Shown: in pieces, positions 1-8,487 of the stretch
Layout of the letters: each line of letters begins with the position of its first letter
How positions within the stretch are numbered: the first letter of the stretch is position 1
Assembly: GCF_963977235.1 (NCBI RefSeq)
Contig: NZ_CAXBOD010000009.1
Location: forward strand, 51,717-115,716
DNA: 64,000 bases
Reading direction: 5' to 3'
From: Albimonas sp963977235
Lineage (GTDB): Bacteria > Pseudomonadota > Alphaproteobacteria > Rhodobacterales > Rhodobacteraceae
Program-made: the position numbers and the translations under genes
The notes under the pieces: model-generated
Told to the model about the DNA's origin: nothing
The model's database searches: none
The model's input: the letters and a program-made list of their open reading frames with translations, nothing else

Positions 1-647
1 GCGGCGAGGTAGGACTGGCGCGACCGCGCCAGCTGCCCGACGATCGCGGCGAGCGTCGAGCGCGAGGCCGCCAGGCGCGACTCGGCCTGGGCGACGTCGG
101 TGCGGGTGACCTCGCCGACCTCGAACCGGTCCTGCGCGGCCTTGAGCTGCTCGCCGATGACCCGGACGTTGGAGCGGGCGACCTCGACCAGCGCGATGTC
201 GCGGCGCACGTCCTCAAAGGCGGTGACCGCGGCCAGCAGCACGTTCTGCTCGGCCGAGGTCAGCGTGGATCGCCCCGAGCGCACCGCCTGCAGCGCCGCG
301 TCGGAGCTGTTCTCGATCTGCCCGCCCGAGTAGATCGGGATCGAGCCCTGCAGCCCCAGGTCGAAGGGATCCACGTCGTCGCGCGACCGCGACCCCGCCA
401 GCGAACGGCGCGTGTCGGCGTTCTGCCAGCCGTAGTCGGCCTGCAGGTTGACCGTGCCATAGGCCTGGGCGCGCGCCTGGTATTCGGCCTCGTCGAGGCC
501 GCGCAGCGCTGCGCGCTGGGCCGCAAGGCCGGGATGGTTCGCATAGGCCTTGGCCATGGCGTCGGCCAGGGTCTCGGCCTGCGAAGGCCCGGCCAGGGCC
601 AGCAACGCGCATAGCGCGGTCGCAAGGCCCAGGGGTTTGCTCGTCAT
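1..647 (-). CDS. tolC: TolC family outer membrane channel protein (partial, C-terminus beyond window)
   Basis: N-terminal half of a TolC/OMF-family outer membrane channel, the exit duct for type I secretion and RND efflux. About 215 residues are visible; the rest lies beyond the window edge. The ATG at 647 opens a signal peptide (MTSKPLGLATALCALLALAG, cleaved near SQA-ET). The mature start ETLADAMAKAYANHP is the usual beginning of an OEP repeat, and the segment RFEVGEVTRTDVAQAESRLA is the conserved coiled-coil hairpin motif of the family. The gene lies downstream of pcm on the same strand, separated by about 300 bases, an order common in Rhodobacterales. The family assignment is firm; the substrate or partner pump cannot be told. 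Confidence 0.93.
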   Translation of the reverse strand, partial: MTSKPLGLATALCALLALAGPSQAETLADAMAKAYANHPGLAAQRAALRGLDEAEYQARAQAYGTVNLQADYGWQNADTRRSLAGSRSRDDVDPFDLGLQGSIPIYSGGQIENSSDAALQAVRSGRSTLTSAEQNVLLAAVTAFEDVRRDIALVEVARSNVRVIGEQLKAAQDRFEVGEVTRTDVAQAESRLAASRSTLAAIVGQLARSRQSYLA

Positions 648-954
648 CGCCTGTATTCCCGCCGTTGTTCTGCCCGTTTTCGACCAGGCCGGGCGCGGTG
701 CGGGCCGACCCGGCTCCTCGGGGCGGACCCTAGCGGAGGGAATTGCGGCCGAAAAGCGAAACCGCGCGTCAGCGGACGCGCCGCGCGCGGACGTGACCGT
801 GCGGACTCACCGCCGCCGCGGAGGCAGCGGCGACGGGCCGCGGACGGCAAGCCGGGGACCCCGGGGGACGGTCGGGCGCAAGGCCCCGTCCCGGCGCCGG
901 GACAGGCGCCGCGCGGGGGGCGCGAGAGACTCACGGGCCGGCGGCCCGGACGCC
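648..954. other. Intergenic region between pcm and tolC
   Basis: About 300 bases, extremely G+C rich. It must hold the tolC ribosome-binding region, but I see no convincing promoter, hairpin with a T tract, or small gene. The reading frames that cross it have arginine/proline-rich composition typical of antisense frames in high-GC DNA. Confidence 0.4.
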
Positions 955-1608
955 TCAGAATTCGAAGGCGGCGGCCTTCTCGAAGCCGTCCAGCACCGGC
1001 GCGGCCGCGTCGAACGCCCGCCAGGAGGAGACGCCGGCGGCGGCGCGGGTGAACACCTCGCAGCGGCCGTAGGCGCCGTTCATACGGATCGCCACCAGGC
1101 GCCCGCCCTCGCGAAGCTGGTCGAGCAGCGCCTGGGGCACGTCCTCGACCCCGCCCTGCACGAAGATCACGTTGTAGGGCGCGTGGTCGGGGGCGCCGGC
1201 GGCCATCTCGCCCTCGATCACCTCGGCGTTGTCGACCTCGTGATCCTCGAGCGCGGCGCGCGCGGCGCGGGCCATGTCGGGGTCGCTCTCGACAGCGATG
1301 ACGGCGGCGGCGAGGCGGGCCAGAACGGCGGTCGAGTAGCCAAGACCGCAGCCCAGATCCAGCGCCAGGTCGTCGGGGCCGATGTCGGAGGCCTCGAGCA
1401 TCTTGGCGAAGGTGCGCGGATCGAGGATCACCCGGTTCCGCGCCAGCGGCAGATGCTCGCCGGCATAGGCGACCTCGCGCAGGGGGCCTGGCGTGTAGGC
1501 CTCGCGCGGGACGGCGAGCATCGCGTCGATGATCGGGTAGGAGGTCACGTCCGAGGGACGGACCTGGTTGTCCACCATGGCGACGCGGGCTGCGGCGTAA
1601 TCGGTCAT
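955..1608 (-). CDS. pcm: Protein-L-isoaspartate O-methyltransferase
   Basis: SAM-dependent methyltransferase (217 aa) of the PCMT family, which repairs L-isoaspartyl residues in damaged cytosolic proteins. I chose the ATG at 1608 because the protein then begins MTDYAAARVAMVDNQVRPSD, the conserved N-terminus of alphaproteobacterial Pcm. The frame stays open upstream, but that stretch is arginine/proline-rich non-coding sequence. Visible motifs are PREAYTP near residue 32, the SAM-binding loop DLALDLGCGLGYSTAVLARL, the acidic end of the next strand (AVESD), and NVIFVQGGVEDVP. It is followed by tolC on the same strand. This Rhodobacterales form is usually annotated Pcm, although its exact substrate is mostly assumed. 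Confidence 0.9.
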   Translation of the reverse strand: MTDYAAARVAMVDNQVRPSDVTSYPIIDAMLAVPREAYTPGPLREVAYAGEHLPLARNRVILDPRTFAKMLEASDIGPDDLALDLGCGLGYSTAVLARLAAAVIAVESDPDMARAARAALEDHEVDNAEVIEGEMAAGAPDHAPYNVIFVQGGVEDVPQALLDQLREGGRLVAIRMNGAYGRCEVFTRAAAGVSSWRAFDAAAPVLDGFEKAAAFEF

Positions 1609-1969
1609 CCGGATCTCCGAGGCGCTCGGGCCGCCTGCGCGCGGCCCCTCACGCTCTGGCGGATAGCGCAGGAGCGGCGCGCGTGCAATGCGGCGGCAAG
1701 GATCGCGGCGGGAAAATGGAGCGAAAACCTTGCGTCGGGGGCCGCTCGCGCGGCGTGATCGCCCACGCGGGGACCGCGGCGCGCGCGGCGCGAGGCCGCG
1801 CGATCGCGGCCCGGCCCGAGGGCGACGCGCCCCGCGGACGTGCGGGCCGGGCGGGCGCCCGGCGCCGGCGGTCCCCGCCCGCCGTCCAGGCACGGCACGC
1901 GGGGGGAGCAGGCCGCGGGGCCGCGCTCAGGCGCCCGAAGCGGGACGAGAGGCGGGCTCGGGCGCGCGC
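1609..1969. other. Intergenic region, no gene recognised
   Basis: About 360 bases of very G+C-rich DNA between the pcm start and the end of the next leftward gene. Open frames run through on both strands but have the Arg/Pro/Gly composition of non-coding high-GC DNA. I see no convincing terminator or promoter. Confidence 0.35.
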
Positions 1970-2629
1970 TCACCCCATGCATTCGCCCTGCCCCAGCGGC
2001 TCCTCGACCGCGGCGAAGAACATCCAGTCGCCGGCGGGGCCGACCTCGAACACCACCGAGACCTGCACCTCGGCCGGGACCAGGTCGCGGGTCTTGATCT
2101 TGCGGGCATAGCTGCGCGGGCCCGTGGGGCAGTGGATGTCGAGGAAGGCGTGCTCGGCCTGCGCCTCGGCGAACCAGGCCTCGAAGGCGGATATGGCCTG
2201 CGCGACCGCAAGCGGGACCGAGGGCGGCGCCAGCGGGTCGCTCGAGGGCCGGAAGGCGACCCGGCAGCCGGTGAACACCTCGCCCCCCACGGCGTGCTGC
2301 ATGTGGGCGAGGCGGACCTCGCCCGTCGCGCCGCTCCACGCCAGCCCTTCCGAGCGGACGTCGATCAGCGAGGCGGCCTGGGGGTCGAGAGGCGCAAGCC
2401 CGGTCTCGTCGGCGTCCTGCGTCTCGATCATCGCCTGGGCGCAGCGGATCAGCGCGAGGTCGGACCAGTCGTCCTCGACCGGGCCGGCCAGGGCCTCGAC
2501 CGAGGCGGCCAAGACCAGCAGCGCCGCGATCACTGGACGCAGCAGGCGCGCGCCGCCGGGACGCGCGGGACGCGCAGAACGATCCCCGAACACTCGATGG
2601 GAGAGGGGACGAGGATGATGCATGCACAT
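1970..2629 (-). CDS. Hypothetical exported protein
   Basis: Unrecognised protein of about 219 aa. The start is uncertain: adjacent ATGs at 2629 and 2623 give MCMHHPRP or MHHPRP. A hydrophobic stretch (PVIAALLVLAASVEALA-G) follows a long arginine-rich N-region and looks like a signal peptide cleaved before PVEDDWSDLALIRC. The mature part has two or three cysteines (ALIRCAQAM, FTGCRVAF, DIHCPTG) and ends in a strand-rich segment (VQVSVVFEVGPAGDWMFFAAVEEP). Codon use and third-position GC fit a real gene, and the opposite frame is worse. It stands alone between pcm and the acyl-CoA genes. I would not assign a function. Confidence 0.6.
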   Translation of the reverse strand: MCMHHPRPLSHRVFGDRSARPARPGGARLLRPVIAALLVLAASVEALAGPVEDDWSDLALIRCAQAMIETQDADETGLAPLDPQAASLIDVRSEGLAWSGATGEVRLAHMQHAVGGEVFTGCRVAFRPSSDPLAPPSVPLAVAQAISAFEAWFAEAQAEHAFLDIHCPTGPRSYARKIKTRDLVPAEVQVSVVFEVGPAGDWMFFAAVEEPLGQGECMG

Positions 2630-2895
2630 GACGCGGCTCCGCAGCCGGGAGCGGCGGGGGCGGCCGCGGACGCGAGCTCCTTGCGCCGCATCCCCCGGGC
2701 AGGCCCTGCGGACCCGGCCCCGACGCGGCGCGCTCGCGGCCACCAAACCTCGGCCGGGGTTGAGATTTCCTTGCCCGCAAGGGGGAGAATGCGTGGGATC
2801 CTAGGGATTTCCCCCGCCGCAGGCCCCTGCGCGCGCCCGGGCTCAGGCCCGGCGGCGAGAGCGTCGCCGAAGGCGCGTCCGCGGACCGGAAACGC

Positions 2896-2924
2896 AAAAG
2901 GCCCGGCCGTCGCCGACCGAGCCT
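2896..2924 (-). terminator. Rho-independent terminator of the enoyl-CoA hydratase operon
   Basis: On the minus strand an 11-bp stem (2914-2924 with 2899-2909, two G-U pairs) closes a GCGA tetraloop and is followed by TTTT. It lies 35 bases beyond the stop codon of the enoyl-CoA hydratase gene. Confidence 0.8.
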
Positions 2925-2958
2925 CATGTGGGGGACGCGCCCCCGCGAAGCGGTCGCC

Positions 2959-3762
2959 TCAGGCGCCCTTGAACGAGGGTTTGCGCTTTTCGAGGAAGGC
3001 CTTGGGCCCCTCGCGCGCGTCCTCGGAGGCGAACACGGGCGCGGCGAACTCCTGCTCAAGGGCCAGCGCCTCGGGCTCGGTGCGGCCGAGGCAGGCGCGG
3101 GCCGAGCGGCGGATCATCTTCACCGCCAGCGGACCGTTGGCGGCGATCTTCTCGGCGAGCTCGATCGCGGTGTCCAGCACCTGCTCCCGCGCGACCACGC
3201 GGTTGAGGAACCCCCAGTCCATCGCGGTCTTCGCGTCGATCAGGTCGCCGGTCAGCAGCAGCTCCATGGCGCGGGCGAAGGGCAGCTGCTCGGGCAGACG
3301 GACCGAGGATCCGCCGGCGGGGAACAGCGCCCACTTCACCTCCTGCACGCCGAATTTCGCGGTGTCGGCGGCGACCCGCAGGTCGGTCCCCTGCACCAGC
3401 TCCATGCCCCCCGCGATGGCGTGGCCGTTGATCGCCGCGATCACCGGCTTTTCGACGTCGAAGCCCCGCAGCAGGCCCTTGGCGCCCAGCTCGCGATCCT
3501 TGAGGTAGCGCTCGTCGTATTCGTCCTCCGGCCCCCGGGCCTTGGAGATCAGCGGGATCATCCGGCCGAGATCCGCGCCCGCGCAGAACGTGTCGCCCGC
3601 GCCCGTGACCACCACGGCGCGCACCCCGTCATCGTCGCGGGCTTGCGCGAACGCATCGGCGAGGTTGCACAGAAGCTCGGGGTCGAAGGCGTTCTTCTTC
3701 TCCGGCCGGTTGAGCGTCAGGACCATCACGTGGCCCCGCATCTCCTTGAGCAGCTTGGACAT
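2959..3762 (-). CDS. Enoyl-CoA hydratase/isomerase family protein
   Basis: Crotonase-fold protein of 267 aa, the usual length. It shows the oxyanion-hole segments FCAGADLG and INGHAIAGGMEL. Both glutamates expected of a hydratase appear to be present, in GVQEVKWALFP and RAMELLLTGD, so hydratase activity on a 2-enoyl-CoA is plausible. It is transcribed after the acyl-CoA synthetase gene with 24 bases between them and ends at a strong terminator, so the two form an operon activating and oxidising a carboxylic acid. The substrate is not evident. Members with this sequence are often called crotonase/enoyl-CoA hydratase without further detail. Confidence 0.92.
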   Translation of the reverse strand: MSKLLKEMRGHVMVLTLNRPEKKNAFDPELLCNLADAFAQARDDDGVRAVVVTGAGDTFCAGADLGRMIPLISKARGPEDEYDERYLKDRELGAKGLLRGFDVEKPVIAAINGHAIAGGMELVQGTDLRVAADTAKFGVQEVKWALFPAGGSSVRLPEQLPFARAMELLLTGDLIDAKTAMDWGFLNRVVAREQVLDTAIELAEKIAANGPLAVKMIRRSARACLGRTEPEALALEQEFAAPVFASEDAREGPKAFLEKRKPSFKGA

Positions 3763-3786
3763 GGTTCCTCCTTTGCGGCGAGCCGT

Positions 3787-5364
3787 TCAGCCGGCCCGCT
3801 CCTGTTTGAGACGCGCTTCGAGGTCCTGGCGCTTGATCTTGCCGGTGACCGAGCGGGGAAGCTCGGCATCCTCGACAAAGCGCACGGCCTTGGGGATCTT
3901 GTAGCGGGCGATCTCGCCCCGGCAGGCCTCGACGAGGGCCTCCTCGGTGACGCTCTCGTTGCGGCGCACGACGAAGGCGACGGGGACCTCGCCCCATTTC
4001 GGGTCCTCGCGGCGCACCACGATCGCGTCGACCACGCCGGGGAAGGCGAGCAGCACCCGCTCGATCTCGGCGGGGTAGATGTTCTCGCCCCCCGACTTGA
4101 TCAGGTACTTGCGCCGGTCGACGAAGGAGAGCGTGCCGTCGGGGTTGCGCGCGAACACGTCGCCCATGTGGAACCAGCCGCCGCGGAAATCCTTGGCGTT
4201 GGTCTCGGCGTTGTTCCAGTAGCCCGAGAACAGCGTGGGGCCGCGCACGCACATCTCTCCGGGCTCGCCGTCGGGGACCTCGCGGTCCTCCTCGTCCACC
4301 AGCTTCACCAGGCACCAGGAGTTCTGGGACTTGTCGAGCCGCGCCGGAACCTGACCCACCGGGATGCGGCCGCGGGAGGCGGGGGTGGAGCCGGTCTCGG
4401 TCGCGCCGAAGGTGTTGAGGTAGGGGGCGTCGAGCAGCGTGGTGATCTCGACGAGCTGCTCGCGCGGGACCAGGTCGGCCATCACGCCGCAGTATTTCAC
4501 GCCGCGGGCGGGCTTGCCCACGCGCTTCATCGCCTCGATGAAGCCGCCGATCATGCCCGGCATCAGGGTCAGGCGGCCGATCCGCTCGCGCGTCACGACC
4601 TCGGCCAGCGCGTCGGGCTCGTAGCCGTCCATCACGATAACCTTGCCCCCGTTCAGCAGGGTCGCGAGGGACGTATCCGTCGAGGCCATGTGGAACAGCG
4701 GCGCCCAGGCCACGAATCCGTCCTCGGGCGTGGTCGGCAGGTCCGAGGCCGCCACCATCGCGCGCGCCACCTCCGCCCGCTGCGAGATCAGCGCTCCCTT
4801 CGGCAGCCCCGTGGTGCCGGAGGTGTAGAGGATCACCAGACCGTCCTCGGGGAGGGGGGTCACGGCGGGGGACCGCTCGGGCTGCGCGGCGAGCGCGGAT
4901 TCGTAAGGGTCCCCCAGCTCCAGCACCTCGGGCGCGCCCGGCAGCTCGGCGGCGAGCTTGGCCGCGGTCTCGGCAAAGCGCGGCGAGGCGACGATCAGCG
5001 CCGGCTCCACCAGACCGATGCAGTGGCGCAGCTCGCCGTCGGCCATGCGCCAGTTCTGGCAGGCGGCGATGCAGGCGAGCCGCGCGCAGGCCAGCAGCAG
5101 CTCGACATACTCGGCCCGGTTCTCCGAGAGGATCGCCACCCGGTCGCCCCGCCCCACCCCGCGCGCGGCGAGCGCATTGGCCAGTTGCGAGGCGCGGGCG
5201 TCGAGCTGGGCGTAGGTCCAGCTGCGCTCGCCCTCCTCCAGCGCCGTGCGTCCGGCGTCGAGGCGGGCGCGCTGGGCGAACAGCTCCGCCACCGTCAGCC
5301 CCGCCGAGCCCGCCGCCACGGCGGGGTCGATTCCCGCCGGCGCGGCCCTGACCGCTCCGTCCAT
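3787..5364 (-). CDS. AMP-dependent acyl-CoA synthetase (fatty acid-CoA ligase family)
   Basis: ANL-superfamily adenylate-forming ligase of 525 aa that would convert a carboxylic acid, ATP and CoA to acyl-CoA. The start ATG at 5364 gives MDGAVRAAPAGID and the family N-terminus (LTVAELFAQRARL) follows. The signature motifs are in order: ILYTSGTTGLPKGALIS (P-loop), FGATETGS, the hinge region FVDRRKYLIKSGGENIYPAE, and the C-terminal catalytic lysine in SVTGKIKRQDL. It is the first gene of an operon with the enoyl-CoA hydratase. It is divergent from the TIGR03084-type gene at 5527, suggesting shared use in fatty or aromatic acid breakdown. The chain length or ring specificity cannot be read from the sequence. 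Confidence 0.92.
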   Translation of the reverse strand: MDGAVRAAPAGIDPAVAAGSAGLTVAELFAQRARLDAGRTALEEGERSWTYAQLDARASQLANALAARGVGRGDRVAILSENRAEYVELLLACARLACIAACQNWRMADGELRHCIGLVEPALIVASPRFAETAAKLAAELPGAPEVLELGDPYESALAAQPERSPAVTPLPEDGLVILYTSGTTGLPKGALISQRAEVARAMVAASDLPTTPEDGFVAWAPLFHMASTDTSLATLLNGGKVIVMDGYEPDALAEVVTRERIGRLTLMPGMIGGFIEAMKRVGKPARGVKYCGVMADLVPREQLVEITTLLDAPYLNTFGATETGSTPASRGRIPVGQVPARLDKSQNSWCLVKLVDEEDREVPDGEPGEMCVRGPTLFSGYWNNAETNAKDFRGGWFHMGDVFARNPDGTLSFVDRRKYLIKSGGENIYPAEIERVLLAFPGVVDAIVVRREDPKWGEVPVAFVVRRNESVTEEALVEACRGEIARYKIPKAVRFVEDAELPRSVTGKIKRQDLEARLKQERAG

Positions 5365-5526
5365 GTCGTCTCCTCCCGCGTCGTTCGCGCAGGGTCGCGC
5401 GGATGGCCCGCGTCGACCTCGTCCCCTCCGACGACTTCCGCGCCGGGCCGGGACATGGCAGAAACTCCCCCGAAAACGACGCCGCTGCAAGGCGCGACGT
5501 ACTGGCGAGTATGCCGAGGGAGGACG

Positions 5527-6330
5527 ATGATGCTGGACCAGGCCGAGGATTTCCGCGCCGAGAGCCGGGGGCTGCACGCCCTGCTCGACGGGGTGGCCGA
5601 CGACCGTTTCCGCACGCAGACGCAGTTCAAGGGCTGGACCATCGACACGGTCATCCAGCACCTGCATTTCTTCAACATCGCCGCCGAGTTGGCGCTGGTC
5701 GACGAGCCGGCGCTGCTGGCGCTGTTTGCCGAGCTGAAGGCGGCGCGCGAGGCGGGCGAGACCACCATCGCCTACACCGACCGCTACCTGAAGGGCCTGC
5801 GCGGGCGCCCGCTGCTGGACGCCTGGATCGCGACCAGCGAGCGGGTGGCCGACCTGTTCGCTCCGGCCGACCCCAAGGCCCGGCTGAAATGGGCGGGCCC
5901 GGACATGAGCGCGCGCAGCTTCATCACCGCCCGCCTGATGGAGACCTGGGCCCACGGCCAGGAGGTTTACGACATCCTCGGCGCCGAGCGGGAGGAGCGC
6001 GACTATATCCGCAACATCGCCATGCTGGGCGTGAACACCTTCGGCTGGACCTTCGCGAACCGCAAGGAGCCGGTCCCCGAGGCGAAGCCCTACGTCCGCC
6101 TGACCGCCCCCTCGGGCGAGATCTGGGAGTGGAACGAGCCCTCGGAGGTCGAGCGGATCGAGGGGCCGGCCGTCGGCTTCTGCCAGGTGGTCGCCCAGAC
6201 CCGCAACATCGCCGACGTGGATCTGAAGGTGACGGGCCCGGCGGCGACCACGTGGATGGCCAAGGCCCAGTGCTTCGCCGGCCCCCCCAACGATCCCCCC
6301 GCCTCCGGCGCGCGGCGCCGGGTGAGCTGA
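5527..6330 (+). CDS. TIGR03084 family (DinB/MDMPI-like fold) protein
   Basis: 267-aa protein whose N-terminal half resembles the maleylpyruvate isomerase N-domain/DinB-like four-helix fold: LHALLDGVADDRF, FKGWTIDTVIQHLHFFNIAAEL, ETWAHGQEVYDIL. The histidines in TVIQHLH and ETWAHGQ match the metal-binding positions of that superfamily, so it is probably a metalloprotein. The ATG at 5527 follows a good ribosome-binding site (GAGGGAGGA); the much longer upstream open frame is antisense to the synthetase gene and is not coding. It is divergent from the acyl-CoA synthetase operon. The family is widespread beside CoA-ester catabolic genes, but I know of no established reaction for it. Confidence 0.8.
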   Translation: MMLDQAEDFRAESRGLHALLDGVADDRFRTQTQFKGWTIDTVIQHLHFFNIAAELALVDEPALLALFAELKAAREAGETTIAYTDRYLKGLRGRPLLDAWIATSERVADLFAPADPKARLKWAGPDMSARSFITARLMETWAHGQEVYDILGAEREERDYIRNIAMLGVNTFGWTFANRKEPVPEAKPYVRLTAPSGEIWEWNEPSEVERIEGPAVGFCQVVAQTRNIADVDLKVTGPAATTWMAKAQCFAGPPNDPPASGARRRVS

Positions 6331-6447
6331 GGCCCGGTCGGTCGCGCCACGCGGACGGCCTGCTTTCCGGGGGACGATCCCTTCGCCCCATGGGCGCCCG
6401 GCGGGCGGCGCGGGTGGCGACGGGGGCCGGATGTCGGGCGGAAACCA

Positions 6448-6481
6448 CAAGGGGCGAGGCGCGTCGACGCCTCGCCCCTTG
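6448..6481. terminator. Bidirectional hairpin between convergent genes
   Basis: Perfect 14-bp stem: arms 6448-6461 and 6468-6481, loop CGTCGA. It sits between the convergent ends of the TIGR03084 gene and the DUF1467 gene. The rightward flank is weakly T-rich, and on the minus strand the stem is followed by TTGTGGTTTC. It probably terminates both transcripts. Confidence 0.7.
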
Positions 6482-6530
6482 TCGAAATCGGCCTCGGTCG
6501 GCTCAGTCGCCCCGGGCGGCTTCGGTCGGC

Positions 6531-6851
6531 TCACTCGGTCTGGGCGGCCTCGGCGGCGGCGGCTTCGCGCTGGGCCTTCCAGCCGGGCTCGATGCCCGAG
6601 AAGAAGTCCACGTCGCCCATCGACCACGGCACGAACCAGATCACCGTGCAGACGACCAGCCAGATGGGCGTCGCGATGATCGTCACCCACTTCAGCTTGC
6701 GCCTGAGGTGGAAGTCCGAGGGGGCCGAGGCGGGGGTGCCCGGCGCCACCTCGCCCACGTCCCCCTGGCTCTTCATCCCGATCGGCAGCGAGATGTAGAG
6801 GGTCATGAACCAGATGACGGCGAGCAGGACGATGACGGCTGTGATGGTCAA
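6531..6851 (-). CDS. DUF1467 family small membrane protein
   Basis: 106-aa membrane protein with two hydrophobic segments (TITAVIVLLAVIWFMTLYISL and WVTIIATPIWLVVCTVIWFV). The segment LPIGMKSQGDVGEVAPGTPASAPSD between them is the hallmark of DUF1467. No ATG fits. The start is TTG at 6851, which shares bases with the TGA stop of the preceding mce gene (TTGA), so the two are translationally coupled. The frame is open for more than 500 codons upstream, but that part is antisense to other genes. The mce-DUF1467 pair is conserved in Rhodobacterales. The molecular role is unknown. Confidence 0.87.
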   Translation of the reverse strand: MTITAVIVLLAVIWFMTLYISLPIGMKSQGDVGEVAPGTPASAPSDFHLRRKLKWVTIIATPIWLVVCTVIWFVPWSMGDVDFFSGIEPGWKAQREAAAAEAAQTE

Positions 6852-7252
6852 ACCTGTTCGAGCTCCGTCAGTGTGCCGTTGAAGTCCTTGGGATGCAGGA
6901 ACAGCACGGGCTTGCCATGGGCGCCGATCTTGGGTTCCCCGTCGCCCAGCACCCGGGCGCCGGAGGCCTGGAGGTGATCGCGCGCCGCGAGGATGTCCTC
7001 GACCTCGTAGCAGACATGGTGGATGCCGCCCGAGGGGTTCTTGTCGAGAAAGCCCTGAATCGGAGAGTTCTCGCCCAGCGGGTAGAGCAGCTCGATCTTG
7101 GTGTTGGGCAGTTCGATGAAGACGACGGTGACGCCGTGATCGGGCTCGTCCTGCGGCGCGCCGACGTTGGCGCCGAGCGCCGTGCGGTACTGCGCGCAGG
7201 CGGCCTCGAGGTCCGGCACGGCGATGGCCACGTGGTTCAGGCGTCCGATCAT
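6848..7252 (-). CDS. mce: Methylmalonyl-CoA epimerase
   Basis: 134-aa single vicinal-oxygen-chelate domain protein that interconverts (2R)- and (2S)-methylmalonyl-CoA in propionyl-CoA assimilation or the ethylmalonyl-CoA pathway. Expected motifs are present: the metal histidine in RLNHVAIAVPDLE, GGIHHVCYEVEDI, and the terminal glutamate segment FLHPKDFNGTLTELE. The start ATG at 7252 gives MIGRLNHVA, the usual N-terminus. It overlaps the downstream DUF1467 gene by four bases. Confidence 0.95.
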   Translation of the reverse strand: MIGRLNHVAIAVPDLEAACAQYRTALGANVGAPQDEPDHGVTVVFIELPNTKIELLYPLGENSPIQGFLDKNPSGGIHHVCYEVEDILAARDHLQASGARVLGDGEPKIGAHGKPVLFLHPKDFNGTLTELEQV

Positions 7253-7628
7253 GGGCGTTGGTCTCCGTCTCTCTCCCGTTGCGCGAGGAGGTAGCGGCGC
7301 GCGCCCCCCCGCGCAAGGCGACGGGACGGCGCGGGGGCGGACCCGAGCCGCTGGCGGCCCCTTCCCCGCCGCCCCTGCCCTGCCGCCGCCCCGTCCAGAA
7401 ATCCGCACGAAGTCTCCGCGAGACCATCACCTGAGCGTCACGCGAAGGGCGCCATGCTCCCCGATGTCTTGGCCTGTGCGACGGAAGCGGTTCGCCCGCC
7501 CCGTCGGATCGGCGCCCGGCGACGAAGATCAGGGCGCCGCGGACCGCGCCGGAAGGCATGGCCACACCTGGCCGCCCCGGCGCCGCCGCAGCCCGGCTGC
7601 GGCAAGCCGAACACGAAAGGTTTTCTCC
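7253..7628. other. Divergent intergenic region between mce and the PRC-barrel gene
   Basis: About 375 bases that must hold promoters for both directions. The right end carries the PRC-barrel ribosome-binding region. I see no clear -35/-10 pair, operator or small gene. Open frames crossing it have non-coding composition. Confidence 0.4.
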
Positions 7629-8255
7629 ATGAAACCGACCACTCGCTTCACGCTTCTCGCCGGCGCCGCGGCCATCGCCCTGCCGCTGGCCGGGCCCGCC
7701 TTCGCGCAGGACGCCGACCCGATCAACGACGGCATGCAGGCCGGCCGCGACGAGCCCGCCGCCTCGGCGACCGACTCCACGCCGGCGCGCGCAGAGCTGG
7801 GCAGCCGCGAGGTGCTCGACCGCGAGCGCGGCGAGATGTACGACGCCCGCGATTCCGCCGACGAGGCGCAGCTGCGCGAGGATCTCTCGACCCGCATGCG
7901 CGAGGCGGTGACCGCAGACGCCTACGAGACCGGTCAGAAGATGCCCGAGCGCGCGATCCGCGTGTCCGAGCTCGAGCAGCGCTCGGTGATCGGCGCGGGC
8001 GGCGAGGATCTGGGCGAGGTCGTGGGCGTCTCCCGCTCCGGCGCGGAGGCCCGCCTGCTGATCGAGAGCGGCGACTTCCTCGGCCTGGACGAAGCCTACT
8101 ACTTCGTGCCGCTGTCGGCCGTCTCGATGCAGGACGACGAAGTCCGCCTCGACTACATGACCGAGGGCGACCTCGACCGCATGCGAGAGGTGGACCCCGA
8201 CCTCGACACCGGCCTCTCGGCCGAGCAGGAGATCATGATCCGCGAGCGCGGGTGA
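7629..8255 (+). CDS. Exported PRC-barrel domain protein
   Basis: 208-aa protein with a clear signal peptide (MKPTTRFTLLAGAAAIALPL, cleaved near AFA-QDADP). A linker rich in Ala, Glu and Asp is followed at about residues 97-170 by a PRC-barrel-like segment: RAIRVSELEQRSVIGAGGED, LGEVVGVSRSG, ARLLIESGDFLGLDEAYYFV, SMQDDEVRLDYM. Periplasmic PRC-barrel proteins of this kind are common in alphaproteobacteria, but no biochemical role is established. It is a single gene followed by a strong terminator at 8291. It is very acidic overall. Confidence 0.85.
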   Translation: MKPTTRFTLLAGAAAIALPLAGPAFAQDADPINDGMQAGRDEPAASATDSTPARAELGSREVLDRERGEMYDARDSADEAQLREDLSTRMREAVTADAYETGQKMPERAIRVSELEQRSVIGAGGEDLGEVVGVSRSGAEARLLIESGDFLGLDEAYYFVPLSAVSMQDDEVRLDYMTEGDLDRMREVDPDLDTGLSAEQEIMIRERG

Positions 8256-8290
8256 TCCCGGACAGCCCGGCGGCCCTGCGGCCGCGCGCT

Positions 8291-8319
8291 GGCCCGCCCC
8301 TCCCCGGGGCGGGCCTTTT
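8291..8319 (+). terminator. Rho-independent terminator after the PRC-barrel gene
   Basis: Perfect 10-bp stem (8291-8300 with 8306-8315), loop TCCCC, followed by TTTT. It lies 35 bases past the PRC-barrel stop codon. Confidence 0.88.
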
Positions 8320-8487
8320 CGCGTGCAAATCCCGCGCGGCGCCTTCCCGATCCTGCCCGGCGCCGCTGGACAAAGCTGCGCCCCTCGTCTACCCCGCGCA
8401 CGGAAATTGCGGCGGAGGGCCCTTCGCCGCAATGCAACGAAACGCAAGCGCCCGAAACACCGGACCCGAACACCAAAGGGGAGACCC

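Noticed and set aside
2926..5526. Very long rightward open frame upstream of the TIGR03084 gene
   Set aside because: It is antisense to the enoyl-CoA hydratase and acyl-CoA synthetase genes, which have full family motifs. Only the part from 5527 is coding.
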